Source of the DNA: Kiritimatiellales bacterium
GTDB lineage: Bacteria > Verrucomicrobiota > Kiritimatiellia > Kiritimatiellales > Tichowtungiaceae
DNA length: 64,000 nucleotides
Reading direction: 5' to 3'
NCBI GenBank assembly: GCA_041656295.1
Contig: JBBADV010000002.1
Location: forward strand, 1-64,000
The position numbers and the translations under genes are program-made. Under the pieces are notes generated by a model that searched no databases, was not told the DNA's origin, and saw nothing but the letters and a program-made list of their open reading frames with translations. Position 1 is the stretch's first letter; each line of letters begins with the position of its first letter. Below are positions 9,151-17,282 of this stretch, piece by piece.

Positions 9151-9238
9151 CCCACGAATCACACGAATTTTCACGAAAAGGAAAATCCAGAAAATTTCCA
9201 GTTGTTATCTTATTCGTGTTCATTCGTGTGATTCGTGG
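9151..9238. repeat. Intergenic inverted repeat (ATTCGTG type) between the CHR genes
   Basis: A left arm (9151-9177, beginning CCCACGAATCACACGAAT) and a right arm (9212-9238, ending ATTCGTGTGATTCGTGGG) are inverted copies of a unit built on repeated ATTCGTG. The right arm runs over the stop of the upstream gene and supplies its last few codons. Units of this wording occur as dispersed repeats in many environmental bacterial genomes. Confidence 0.8.
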
Positions 9239-9786
9239 GCGGTTTGTTTGCGAAACGGCGAAAAGAAAAATCCGGCGAACGCGGCAGCGATGATGACGGG
9301 AACCGGCGACCAGTTTAAGAGTGCAATGCCGGCGAAAGCGGTCAGTGTGATGAATATCTGAAACTGCGACTTTCTGCCTTTTTTGAACATGTCGATAAGC
9401 ATGGCGGCGAGCATGACCACCATTGCGACGCGAATCCCCTGAAAGGCTTTCTGAAACCAGAAGTTATTTTGCAGCACCGGAATAAACATGGCGATGAAAA
9501 TGATGATGACAAGCGACGGCGTGACCATGCCGGCAGTGGCGGCCACGGCGCCGGGAATGCCGCGCCGGTGATAACCGGCGAAGGTGGCGGTGTTGATCGC
9601 GATGATTCCGGGAACAGCATTGCCGATGGCGTACCAGTTGAGCAGTTCCTGATCGTCAACCCATTTGCGTTTATCAACAATTTCACGCCGGAGCATCGGC
9701 AGCATGACGTATCCTCCGCCGATCGTAAACAGTCCGAGGCGCAGAAACATCCAGTATAAAAACAGCAGGTCTTTCAGGAATTTCAT
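9220..9786 (-). CDS. CHR (chromate-type) transporter, short half-protein 1
   Basis: This 188-residue single-domain CHR protein shares LGLFTIGGGYVMLPML at the N-terminus and AVPGIIAINTATFAGY with its partner downstream on the same strand. The two are 84 bp apart, separated by an inverted repeat, and most likely form the usual heterodimer. The last residues (TAHESHE) are encoded by one arm of the intergenic repeat, so the original C-terminus may have been changed by the repeat. Confidence 0.88.
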   Translation of the reverse strand: MKFLKDLLFLYWMFLRLGLFTIGGGYVMLPMLRREIVDKRKWVDDQELLNWYAIGNAVPGIIAINTATFAGYHRRGIPGAVAATAGMVTPSLVIIIFIAMFIPVLQNNFWFQKAFQGIRVAMVVMLAAMLIDMFKKGRKSQFQIFITLTAFAGIALLNWSPVPVIIAAAFAGFFFSPFRKQTAHESHE

Positions 9787-9950
9787 AAAGGATCTGGAGT
9801 CTGAAAGTCTGAAAGATAAAAGTCAATGTTCAGACTTTAGACATTGAGAGTTTCAGCGTGCAGAAATTCCTTTCATGCTTGCCAACAACCGGCGGTGTCC
9901 GTAACATCCGCTGTTTTATATTTCGTGATAACCGGTTAAGGAGAAAGCAC

Positions 9951-10298
9951 ATGTTTATGCAATGGATTGCGCTGGCGGCACCGCCGGCGGACGGAAACCA
10001 GGCTCAAGGCGGCGGCATTCAGTTCATCGGAATGATGGTTCTGATTTTTGCGCTGATGTATTTTATGATGATTCGCCCGCAAAAGCGCCGGGAAAAAGAG
10101 CGGCGCGCGATGATTGCGGCGGTGAAAGCCGGCAGCGATGTAGTGCTGACGAGCGGGATTATCGGCCGCGTAACGAATACAAAAGAAAAATCGCTGATTA
10201 TCCGCACCGCCGACGACACCAAACTGGAGGTGCTCCGCAGCGCAGTGGCGCAGGTTCTTGAAGACAAGGGCGCCGTGCCGGAAGAGGTAAAGGCTTAA
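9951..10298 (+). CDS. yajC: Preprotein translocase subunit YajC
   Basis: This 115-residue Sec accessory protein has one membrane helix (IQFIGMMVLIFALMYFMMI) followed by the family hallmark RPQKRREKE and a cytoplasmic domain including VVLTSGIIGRV. The start at 9951 has GGAGAAAG upstream and is preferred over an earlier in-frame codon at 9858. It is 17 bp upstream of the secDF fusion, the standard gene order, so the two form one operon. Confidence 0.95.
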   Translation: MFMQWIALAAPPADGNQAQGGGIQFIGMMVLIFALMYFMMIRPQKRREKERRAMIAAVKAGSDVVLTSGIIGRVTNTKEKSLIIRTADDTKLEVLRSAVAQVLEDKGAVPEEVKA

Positions 10299-10315
10299 TT
10301 TTCGGGTGTTGAATT

Positions 10316-12802
10316 ATGGATAAAAGCAGAATGTGGAAATGGGCGGCGCTCGCCGGACTGATTATCTGGTCGCTGGCACTGGTAACCCCGTTTGATCAGA
10401 AAATTAAACTTGGACTGGATCTGCAGGGCGGCGCAAGTTTTACGGTGCGGGTGGTGCGCGAATCGATTCGCGATCAGATCCGGCAGGAAGATCCGGAGAT
10501 CGGCACCGCCGCACTTGATTCGAAAGTGAACAAAGAAACTGCGGCGGCGAAAGAGGTTGCGCTCGAAGTGATCCGCAACCGCATTGACGGGCTCGGGATC
10601 GCCGAGCCGGAAATTTATCCGCAGACCGACAGCGATAATATTATCATCCGTCTGCCGGGTATCGACACCAACAACATTGCCGAAGCCACCGCACTGATTG
10701 AACGCGCGGCATTTCTTGAGTTTAAACTGGTTCATACGGAAAATGATGCATGGGTGAACGAGCTGTTTATGTCCGGCATGGCGCCGAAAGGATTTAAAAT
10801 TGCCGGCGCCGCCGGCGGTTCGGTTTATGTTCGCGATCGCGATGCAGTGCCGGATATTGATTTGACGCGTGTGTTCTGGAATGAACTGAAACGCTTCGGC
10901 GCAAAGCGCGGCGCTGATTTTATGCTGTCAAAAGATATTATTCAGGATGGCTCCACTGTATACCGTCCATTTTTTGTTGAACCGCGCAGTCAGCTCACCG
11001 GCTCTGCACTGAAAGGCGCCGGCGTTGATTATAATCAGATGAACCGCCCGCATATTACGTTGCAGTTTAACAGCGCCGGCGCGGAACGTTTCGGCAAAGT
11101 AACGGCGGCGTATGCGCCAAACGGTGAAAATAATGTCGGCAATCCGCGCGGCCGCAGTCTCGCGGTAATTCTTGACGGCACGCTCTATTCCGCGCCGCAT
11201 ATTAACGAAGCTATTTACGGCGGCAGCGCGCAGATTACCGGGTCGTTCACGGTGGACGAGGCGCACAAACTTGCCAACGCCTTGCGCGCCGGTTCACTGC
11301 GCGCGCCGCTGGAAATTATTCAGAAGAGTGAAGTGGATCCGTCGCTCGGCCGCGACGCGATTCAGAGCGGCGTGTACGCCACGATTTACGGCGCGACAGC
11401 TGTATTCATTTTTATGCTGCTCTATTATTGCCTTGCCGGCGTGGTCGCCGATATTTCACTGGTGCTGCTTGCCATTCTGCTGCCGCTCGGGATGTGGTTT
11501 ACGTCCGGCGTATTCGGTTTGTTTGCGCCGGAAGGCGCGCAGCCGGGGCTGCCGGTGTTCACACTGCCGGGAATCGCCGGTATAGCACTGACGATCGGCA
11601 TGGCGGTGGATGCCAACGTGCTGATTTATGAACGCATCCGCGAAGAACTCACCGACGGAAAAAGTGTGCGCGGCGCAATTACCGCCGGTTATGACAAGGC
11701 GTTCAGCACTATTTTTGATGCCAACATTACTACACTGCTGACGGCAGTCATTCTGTTCTGGCAGGGTTCCGGCGCAATCCGCGGGTTTGCCGTCACGCTC
11801 GCCGCCGGTATCATTATCAGCATGCTCATCGTGCTGGTGTTTACCCGCCTGATTCTCGAATCGCTGGCCGACTGGTTTAAGCTGCAAACTATTCGCATGT
11901 TTTCACTCATTCCGCGCGGGACAAAAATTGATTTTGTCGGTATGCGCGCGCCAGCGATTGCACTGCCGGTGCTGATTATTATTGGCAGCTGGATTGTATT
12001 TGCAGTCAAAGGCCCCGACAACTTCGGTATCGATTTTACCGGCGGGACATCCTATCAGCTCCGCTTTGAACAGGCACCGGAAGTCGGCGCTGTGCGTGCG
12101 GTGCTGGCAGATGCCGGCATCAGCGATGCAACCATTCAGTACCAGCGTGCATTTGGAGAAAACATCGGCGATGTGCTGGAAGTGAAAGTTTCCTTTGAGA
12201 ATGGTGATGAGGCGCTGGCGGCGATGGAGACCGCCTTTAAAGATGCAGGAATTTCAGTGTCCGGCGAAGAAAAAATCGGACCGCAGATCGGCGAAGAACT
12301 TAAACGCCAGGGGGTTGTTTCGCTCATTGCAGCGATGATCGGCATTATTATTTATCTATCGATCCGTTTTGAATTTTCATTTGCTATAGGAGCAATTATC
12401 GCACTGCTGCATGACGTATTGATTACTGTGGGAATTTACTGTCTGCTCGGCCGGCAGTTGAATCTCGCAATTGTTGCGGCGCTGCTGACCATTGTCGGTT
12501 ATTCTGTAAACGATACGATCGTAACTTTCGACCGCATCCGTGAAGAAGTTAAACTGGCGCAGGGACGCAGTAAACTCAGCTTCCGCGAAATTGCCAATAT
12601 GGCTATTAACCAGACGCTGTCGCGTACCATACTGACTTCGTTAACGACGCTGTTAACAGTGGCTTCGCTGCTGATCTTCGGCGGCGGTGCAATTAATGAT
12701 ATGGCACTGGCGCTGTTTATCGGAATCATCGTTGGTATCTATTCGTCTGTCTTCATCGCGCTGCCGGTCGTTATGATCTGGCACCGTGAAAAGAAAGTCT
12801 AG
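10316..12802 (+). CDS. secDF: Protein translocase SecDF fusion
   Basis: This 828-residue fused SecD and SecF uses the proton motive force to help SecYEG export. The SecD half has the first membrane helix, LGLDLQGGASF, a large periplasmic domain and a membrane bundle containing LPGIAGIALTIGMAVDANVLIYERIREE. The SecF half begins near residue 525, with DFTGGTSYQLRF and then a second bundle with YSVNDTIVTFDRIREE. It forms an operon with yajC. Fusion is normal in several phyla. Confidence 0.97.
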   Translation: MDKSRMWKWAALAGLIIWSLALVTPFDQKIKLGLDLQGGASFTVRVVRESIRDQIRQEDPEIGTAALDSKVNKETAAAKEVALEVIRNRIDGLGIAEPEIYPQTDSDNIIIRLPGIDTNNIAEATALIERAAFLEFKLVHTENDAWVNELFMSGMAPKGFKIAGAAGGSVYVRDRDAVPDIDLTRVFWNELKRFGAKRGADFMLSKDIIQDGSTVYRPFFVEPRSQLTGSALKGAGVDYNQMNRPHITLQFNSAGAERFGKVTAAYAPNGENNVGNPRGRSLAVILDGTLYSAPHINEAIYGGSAQITGSFTVDEAHKLANALRAGSLRAPLEIIQKSEVDPSLGRDAIQSGVYATIYGATAVFIFMLLYYCLAGVVADISLVLLAILLPLGMWFTSGVFGLFAPEGAQPGLPVFTLPGIAGIALTIGMAVDANVLIYERIREELTDGKSVRGAITAGYDKAFSTIFDANITTLLTAVILFWQGSGAIRGFAVTLAAGIIISMLIVLVFTRLILESLADWFKLQTIRMFSLIPRGTKIDFVGMRAPAIALPVLIIIGSWIVFAVKGPDNFGIDFTGGTSYQLRFEQAPEVGAVRAVLADAGISDATIQYQRAFGENIGDVLEVKVSFENGDEALAAMETAFKDAGISVSGEEKIGPQIGEELKRQGVVSLIAAMIGIIIYLSIRFEFSFAIGAIIALLHDVLITVGIYCLLGRQLNLAIVAALLTIVGYSVNDTIVTFDRIREEVKLAQGRSKLSFREIANMAINQTLSRTILTSLTTLLTVASLLIFGGGAINDMALALFIGIIVGIYSSVFIALPVVMIWHREKKV

Positions 12803-12822
12803 GGAATGGAATGATGGATTGA

Positions 12823-12891
12823 TGGAATATTGGAATGATAGGGAAACATAAATAACCCGCCATTTCATTATTCCAACATTCCAATATTCCA
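12823..12891. repeat. Intergenic inverted repeat (GGAATATTGGAATG type)
   Basis: A perfect 15-bp inverted pair, TGGAATATTGGAATG (12823-12837) and CATTCCAATATTCCA (12877-12891), lies within a longer run of GGAAT/ATTCC units (12804-12901). It fills the whole secDF-recJ gap and leaves recJ without a visible ribosome binding site. It looks like a dispersed intergenic repeat. Confidence 0.8.
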
Positions 12892-12905
12892 ACGTTCCAT
12901 TCTTT

Positions 12906-14621
12906 ATGTCCGCGAATTGGAAATTTAAGCCGGTTGATGAAGCGCTTGCAGAGCGTTTTGCACTGGATCTAAACCTGCCGCAACCGGTTGCTGTACTGCT
13001 TGTACAGCGCGGCTGCCGTACGGTAGAAGATGCGGAGCGGTTTTTAAATCCGTCGCTCGCCGCACTGCGCGATCCGTTTGAACTGCCGGATATGGATAAA
13101 GCGGTGGAACGGATTTTGCACGCACTGAGTGCCGGCGAACCAATTACTGTATTCGGCGACTATGATGTCGACGGCATTTGCAGCACCGCCATGCTCGTCC
13201 GTATTCTGCGCGAACTCGGCGGTCGTGTTTCCACTTATATTCCCAGCCGTTTTACTGAGGGCTACGGCCTTTCCGCGGAAGCGCTCCAGGCGTGTCTGGA
13301 AGAACATTCGCCGGCGCTCATAATCACCGTTGACTGCGGCAGTAATTCGACCGCTGCGGTGGAGTTGGCGCGCACCGCCGGTGTCGATGTGGTTGTGACC
13401 GATCATCACGAACTGTCCGGTGCACCGGCACCGGCGGTTGCAGTGGTAAATCCGAAATGTGCCGGCGATCATCCGGCAAAAATTCTTGCCGGCGTCGGCG
13501 TTACCTTCAAGCTGTGCCATGCCATTCTGAAAACCGGCCGCGCAAGGGGGTGCACCCTGTGTGCGGCGGTGGATTTGAGGAAATATCTTGATTTTGTCGC
13601 TGTCGCCACTGTGACCGATATGGTTCCGCTGATTGATGAAAATCGCACACTTGTTCGCGCCGGTTTTCAAATGCTTGAGAACTCGCACTGGGCCGGCTGG
13701 AATGCATTAAAAAAGCTCGCTGGCGTCGATGGTGCGGTGCAATGCTGGCACGCCGGCTTTGCGCTTGGCCCGCGTATTAATGCCGCCGGGCGCACCGGCA
13801 GCGCCGCCGCCGCACTGGAACTGCTGCTCACAGATCTGCCGGCGCGTGCCGAAGAACTCGCTGCGCAGCTGGATGCTGCCAACCGTGAACGGCAGGAAAT
13901 TGAGCGTGGCATCGTAGATGAGGCTGTGGCTGAAATTGATGCGTATTTTGATAAAACAAAACATTACGGACTCGTCATCGCACGTTCCGGCTGGCATCCC
14001 GGAGTTATCGGTATTGTCGCATCGCGGCTCGTTGCACGCTACCACCGGCCGGTCGCCGTGATCGGCATGGACGGCAACAGCGGTCGCGGTTCGTGCCGCA
14101 GTATCGACGCGTTTAATGTGCTCGAAGGGCTTGGTGCGTGCGCCGATTTATTGAAACAGTACGGTGGACATTCCATGGCTGCCGGTCTGGAAGTGCAGGC
14201 GGAAAACCTTGATGCATTTAAAATCCGGTTTAATGCAGCTGCCGCCGCACAACTGCAGAATATCGATTTACAGCCGGTGATTGAAATCAACAGCACCGTT
14301 TCACTGGCCGATATTTCGCCGGCGATGCTCGACGGCGTAAAACGTTCCGGTCCGTTCGGTCAGGACAACCGGGAGCCGGTCTGGGCGGTGTTCGGTGTTA
14401 CGGCAGAGGACTGCCGGATTCTACAAGACAAGCATCTGAAGCTCACGTTGTCCGACGGCATAGAAATGCGCGACGCAATCGGTTTCAACCTTGCTGAAAA
14501 ACTGCCTGCCGGTAACATTGACGTTGCTTTCACCCTGCAGGAAAATGTCTGGAACGGCCGCACGACGCTGCAACTGCATATTAAGGATATACGCACCGCA
14601 GCGCGGAGTGATACGCTTTAA
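12906..14621 (+). CDS. recJ: Single-stranded-DNA exonuclease RecJ
   Basis: This is the 571-residue 5'-3' exonuclease of recombination and mismatch repair. DHH-domain motifs are in order: FGDYDVDGICS near 84, VDCGSNS near 141, VTDHHE near 163 and LGPRINAAGR near 285. The DHHA1 part has the RGSCRSID region and GGHSMAAGLE, followed by an OB-like C-terminal part. Length is normal. No Shine-Dalgarno is visible before the ATG because the intergenic repeat abuts it, so initiation may be weak. Confidence 0.95.
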   Translation: MSANWKFKPVDEALAERFALDLNLPQPVAVLLVQRGCRTVEDAERFLNPSLAALRDPFELPDMDKAVERILHALSAGEPITVFGDYDVDGICSTAMLVRILRELGGRVSTYIPSRFTEGYGLSAEALQACLEEHSPALIITVDCGSNSTAAVELARTAGVDVVVTDHHELSGAPAPAVAVVNPKCAGDHPAKILAGVGVTFKLCHAILKTGRARGCTLCAAVDLRKYLDFVAVATVTDMVPLIDENRTLVRAGFQMLENSHWAGWNALKKLAGVDGAVQCWHAGFALGPRINAAGRTGSAAAALELLLTDLPARAEELAAQLDAANRERQEIERGIVDEAVAEIDAYFDKTKHYGLVIARSGWHPGVIGIVASRLVARYHRPVAVIGMDGNSGRGSCRSIDAFNVLEGLGACADLLKQYGGHSMAAGLEVQAENLDAFKIRFNAAAAAQLQNIDLQPVIEINSTVSLADISPAMLDGVKRSGPFGQDNREPVWAVFGVTAEDCRILQDKHLKLTLSDGIEMRDAIGFNLAEKLPAGNIDVAFTLQENVWNGRTTLQLHIKDIRTAARSDTL

Positions 14622-14751
14622 AAGCAAAGAACCCCGGGGAGGGCGGTGTGTTGATCAGTCAGGCCTGACTGATCAATTAAAAATCGGCGCAAAATACTCG
14701 CAGTGCAAATTATTCTTTTAAAGAACTTTCCTGTACGATATCATTGCAGGT

Positions 14752-16014
14752 ATGAAAACACTACTGCTGGTATTTTTTTTCATCTCTCTCAGAATTTTTG
14801 CCGCACCGCCGGAAGTTGAACAGCACGCGGCGGCACTGCGAACCATTTTGAAACAGGCGGACGAAGCTTATTACAATCAGCACCGCTCCATTATGAGCGA
14901 TGAAGCATACGATTCGCTGCGCGCGCAGTTTGATTCTCTGCTTGCCGGCTGGCCGGAACTTTCCGGTGAGCATCCCGTTGGTGCCCCGGTTGGGAAAACC
15001 GGCCGGTATATCGAGCACACCGCGCCGGTACTCGGGTTACAGAAAATTTATTCAGATGCGGAGCTCGAGCAGTTTATCCGGCGAACCGGAGATACATCGT
15101 ATTGCATTGAGCCGAAAATCGACGGGCTGACGGTTGTATTGCATTACCGCAACGGATTTCTTGTACAGGCGGCTACACGCGGCGACGGGGAAACCGGGTG
15201 TGATGTTACTGCCGCAATGCTTGCGTCCGGTGCTGTTCCGGCAAAACTGAATAAAATAGAGGCAAACTCACCGCTGCGTTTACAGTTGAGCGGATACGGC
15301 AAAGATACCGCATCTACATTGATCGTCCGCGGCGAAGCGTTTTTCACTGCGCCGGAATTTGAAAAACTTGGATTAAAACATCCGCGCAATGCGGCATCCG
15401 GCACTCTCATGCTCACCGACTTCGCTGAAATCGCCCGCCGGAATTTATCGGTGCAAATATTTGAACTGCTGGCCGCCGATGAACTGCCGGACACGCATTC
15501 CGGCGCCATTCATTTAATCCGCGCCGCTGGACTTCCGGCGATTGACAGCGTTGAAGTTCCGGTCGCGGATGTTATAGCCGCAGTTGAAAAAATGAATTGC
15601 CGACGAGCTGAACTGCCGTTCGAAACGGACGGTATCGTTGTTAAAATGAACACCTTAAATGCCGCCAAAACACTCGGTTCTACTGCACAGCATCCTCGCA
15701 GCGCTGTAGCGCGGAAGTATAAAACTGCACCGGTTACTGCAAAGTTGCTGGCGGTGGAATGGTCGCGCAGTAAAACCGGCAGACTCATACCGGTTGCAGT
15801 TTTTGAGCCGGTGGAAATTTCCGGTGCCACCATTCGGCGCGCTTCGCTTTATAATGTAGAACATTTGCGTGCAATGGATTTAAAAATCGGTGATATCATC
15901 ACCGTTATTCGTTCCGGCGGCGCTGTTCCCGAAATCACCGGTGTTCTGAAAGAGCACCGCACCGGCACGGAAAAAGAAATCCCAATAGAACCGCAACAAA
16001 CATTGATGGATTGA
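14752..16014 (+). CDS. NAD-dependent DNA ligase, LigB-like, with signal peptide
   Basis: This 420-residue protein has the NAD-ligase Ia domain (DEAYDSLRAQF), the adenylation motif EPKIDG near residue 120 (Lys is the AMP acceptor), ATRGDGETGCDVT, RGEAFF, NAASGTLML and ETDGIVVKMN. An OB fold follows, with IRRASLYN and IGDIITVIRSGGAVPEI. It lacks the zinc finger, helix-hairpin-helix and BRCT domains of LigA, so it resembles enterobacterial LigB. The N-terminus (MKTLLLVFFFISLRIFAAP) is a clear signal peptide, which LigB also carries. The cell should also have a full-length LigA elsewhere. Confidence 0.88.
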   Translation: MKTLLLVFFFISLRIFAAPPEVEQHAAALRTILKQADEAYYNQHRSIMSDEAYDSLRAQFDSLLAGWPELSGEHPVGAPVGKTGRYIEHTAPVLGLQKIYSDAELEQFIRRTGDTSYCIEPKIDGLTVVLHYRNGFLVQAATRGDGETGCDVTAAMLASGAVPAKLNKIEANSPLRLQLSGYGKDTASTLIVRGEAFFTAPEFEKLGLKHPRNAASGTLMLTDFAEIARRNLSVQIFELLAADELPDTHSGAIHLIRAAGLPAIDSVEVPVADVIAAVEKMNCRRAELPFETDGIVVKMNTLNAAKTLGSTAQHPRSAVARKYKTAPVTAKLLAVEWSRSKTGRLIPVAVFEPVEISGATIRRASLYNVEHLRAMDLKIGDIITVIRSGGAVPEITGVLKEHRTGTEKEIPIEPQQTLMD

Positions 16015-16059
16015 TAAGCCGGTGCAAATTCAAAAACACATAATGTATCTTGCTGTTGC

Positions 16060-16435
16060 GCCTCTTTTGGTGAGCCCGATGTCCTCTGATTGCCGCCTTT
16101 GGCGCCAGCGCCATGCGGACAAACCTTAAGATGACCGGCATTGATCATTAACCATTCATAATCCGGCTCAACGATTAGAGTTTCCAGTAGTTTTTCCCAT
16201 AAACCTCTATTGCGCCAGCGGTGGAATCTGCGATGCGTGTTCTTCCGGTCTGCGAAATCCGGCGGCAGATCCTGCCAGGGCGTACCTGTGCGTAAAATCC
16301 AGAAAACAGCGTTGATAAACCGCCGGTTATCGTGGCTTTACCGCTTCGGCTGCCGGCTCTGCCGGGCAGCAGCGGCTCAAGCAGATCCCAGTCTCATCTG
16401 AAATGTCGTACCATCGATGTGAAGGAAGAGAGTTT
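16060..16435 (-). pseudogene. IS5-family transposase remnant
   Basis: On the minus strand, with several frame changes, this reads as an IS5-type transposase: PLLPGRA-like residues, a DNRRFINAVFWILRTG stretch, GTPWQDLPPDF, FHRWRNRGLWEKL, EPDYEWLMINAGHLKV and PHGAGAKGGNQ. The last tract is the highly conserved region around the first catalytic Asp, here changed to Asn (MINAGH for the usual M-IDA-). The 3' half, with the other catalytic residues, is missing. No terminal repeats were identified. Confidence 0.75.
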
Positions 16436-16560
16436 TGTTTTATGCACCGATTTTATTGAAATCATTTTTCTATATCATCATAACTTGTGACGACACACTC
16501 TAGAAACGATTCTGAAACGGGCGAATGACGCTGTCATAATCCATGTGGAAATGAGTACAA

Positions 16561-16588
16561 AAAAAGCCGTCCCGAAGGACGGCTTTTT
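16561..16588. terminator. Intrinsic terminator of rpsT
   Basis: GCCGTCC and GGACGGC pair around a CGAA loop, flanked by A5 and T5, so it could act in both directions. It lies just past the rpsT stop on the minus strand, where the hairpin is followed by a run of seven Ts. Confidence 0.9.
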
Positions 16589-16607
16589 AAATTTTCGGTG
16601 TGAAAAT

Positions 16608-16874
16608 TTATTTCGCCAGTTTACGCAGTGCGTTTGCGGCACGGCGTTTGCGGCGGATGGCGGTATTTTTTTTGATGACACCGCGTTTGACCGCTTTATC
16701 CAGCGTGGATGCGTAGCTGCTGACCGCTGCGGCGGCAGTTTCGGCAGAACCGGCGGCAAGCGCTTCGCGCGATTTACGGCGGGAGGTTTTCACTTTCGTT
16801 TTTACCGCGAGATTGCCTTCACGCCGTTTTTCGGATGAACGCATTCTTTTTTTGGCACTTTTAATATTCGGCAT
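16608..16874 (-). CDS. rpsT: 30S ribosomal protein S20
   Basis: This 88-residue basic protein starts MPNIKSAKKRMRSSEKRR, the typical S20 beginning, and ends with the conserved KKNTAIRRKRRAANALRK. It binds the 5' and 3' minor domains of 16S rRNA early in assembly. It follows rpsU by 14 bp on the same strand, so they are probably co-transcribed and end at the terminator at 16561-16588. Confidence 0.97.
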   Translation of the reverse strand: MPNIKSAKKRMRSSEKRREGNLAVKTKVKTSRRKSREALAAGSAETAAAAVSSYASTLDKAVKRGVIKKNTAIRRKRRAANALRKLAK

Positions 16875-16888
16875 AATTTAAACCTTGA

Positions 16889-17107
16889 TTACGAATTAGT
16901 ATAGTTGGCGATACGCAGATCACGAGCGGCGCGGGAGCGGGCGCGTGCCTGTTTTTTACGACGTTTGTCGCCCGGCTTCTCAAAGTGCCGGCGTCCGCGC
17001 ATTTCTTTCAGAATACCTTCGCGGTCAAGCAGCTTTTTCAGGCGGCGGAGTCCTTTTTCTACCGGTTCTCCACGGCGTAATTTTACTTCACATGTTGTAC
17101 TGGCCAT
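16889..17107 (-). CDS. rpsU: 30S ribosomal protein S21
   Basis: This 72-residue S21 protein has the family features EVKLRRGEPVEKGLRRLKKLLDREG and the strongly basic tail (RRHFEKPGDKRRKKQARARSRA). GGGGGTG lies ahead of the ATG. It is first of an rpsU-rpsT pair. Confidence 0.95.
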   Translation of the reverse strand: MASTTCEVKLRRGEPVEKGLRRLKKLLDREGILKEMRGRRHFEKPGDKRRKKQARARSRAARDLRIANYTNS

Positions 17108-17282
17108 ATTTTTAACACCCCCTTCAAGGGCTTATTTCTCAATAAAAGAGCAAAAACCTATGCAATCGCCGGTGGTTTGTCAAAGGCAAAAAATGTGAAT
17201 AAATTTTAATCCTGCATGAACGCTGGCAGATATGAATAAAACTTAAACCCTTGATTCCGGTTAATTATGCGCGCCGCCTATT

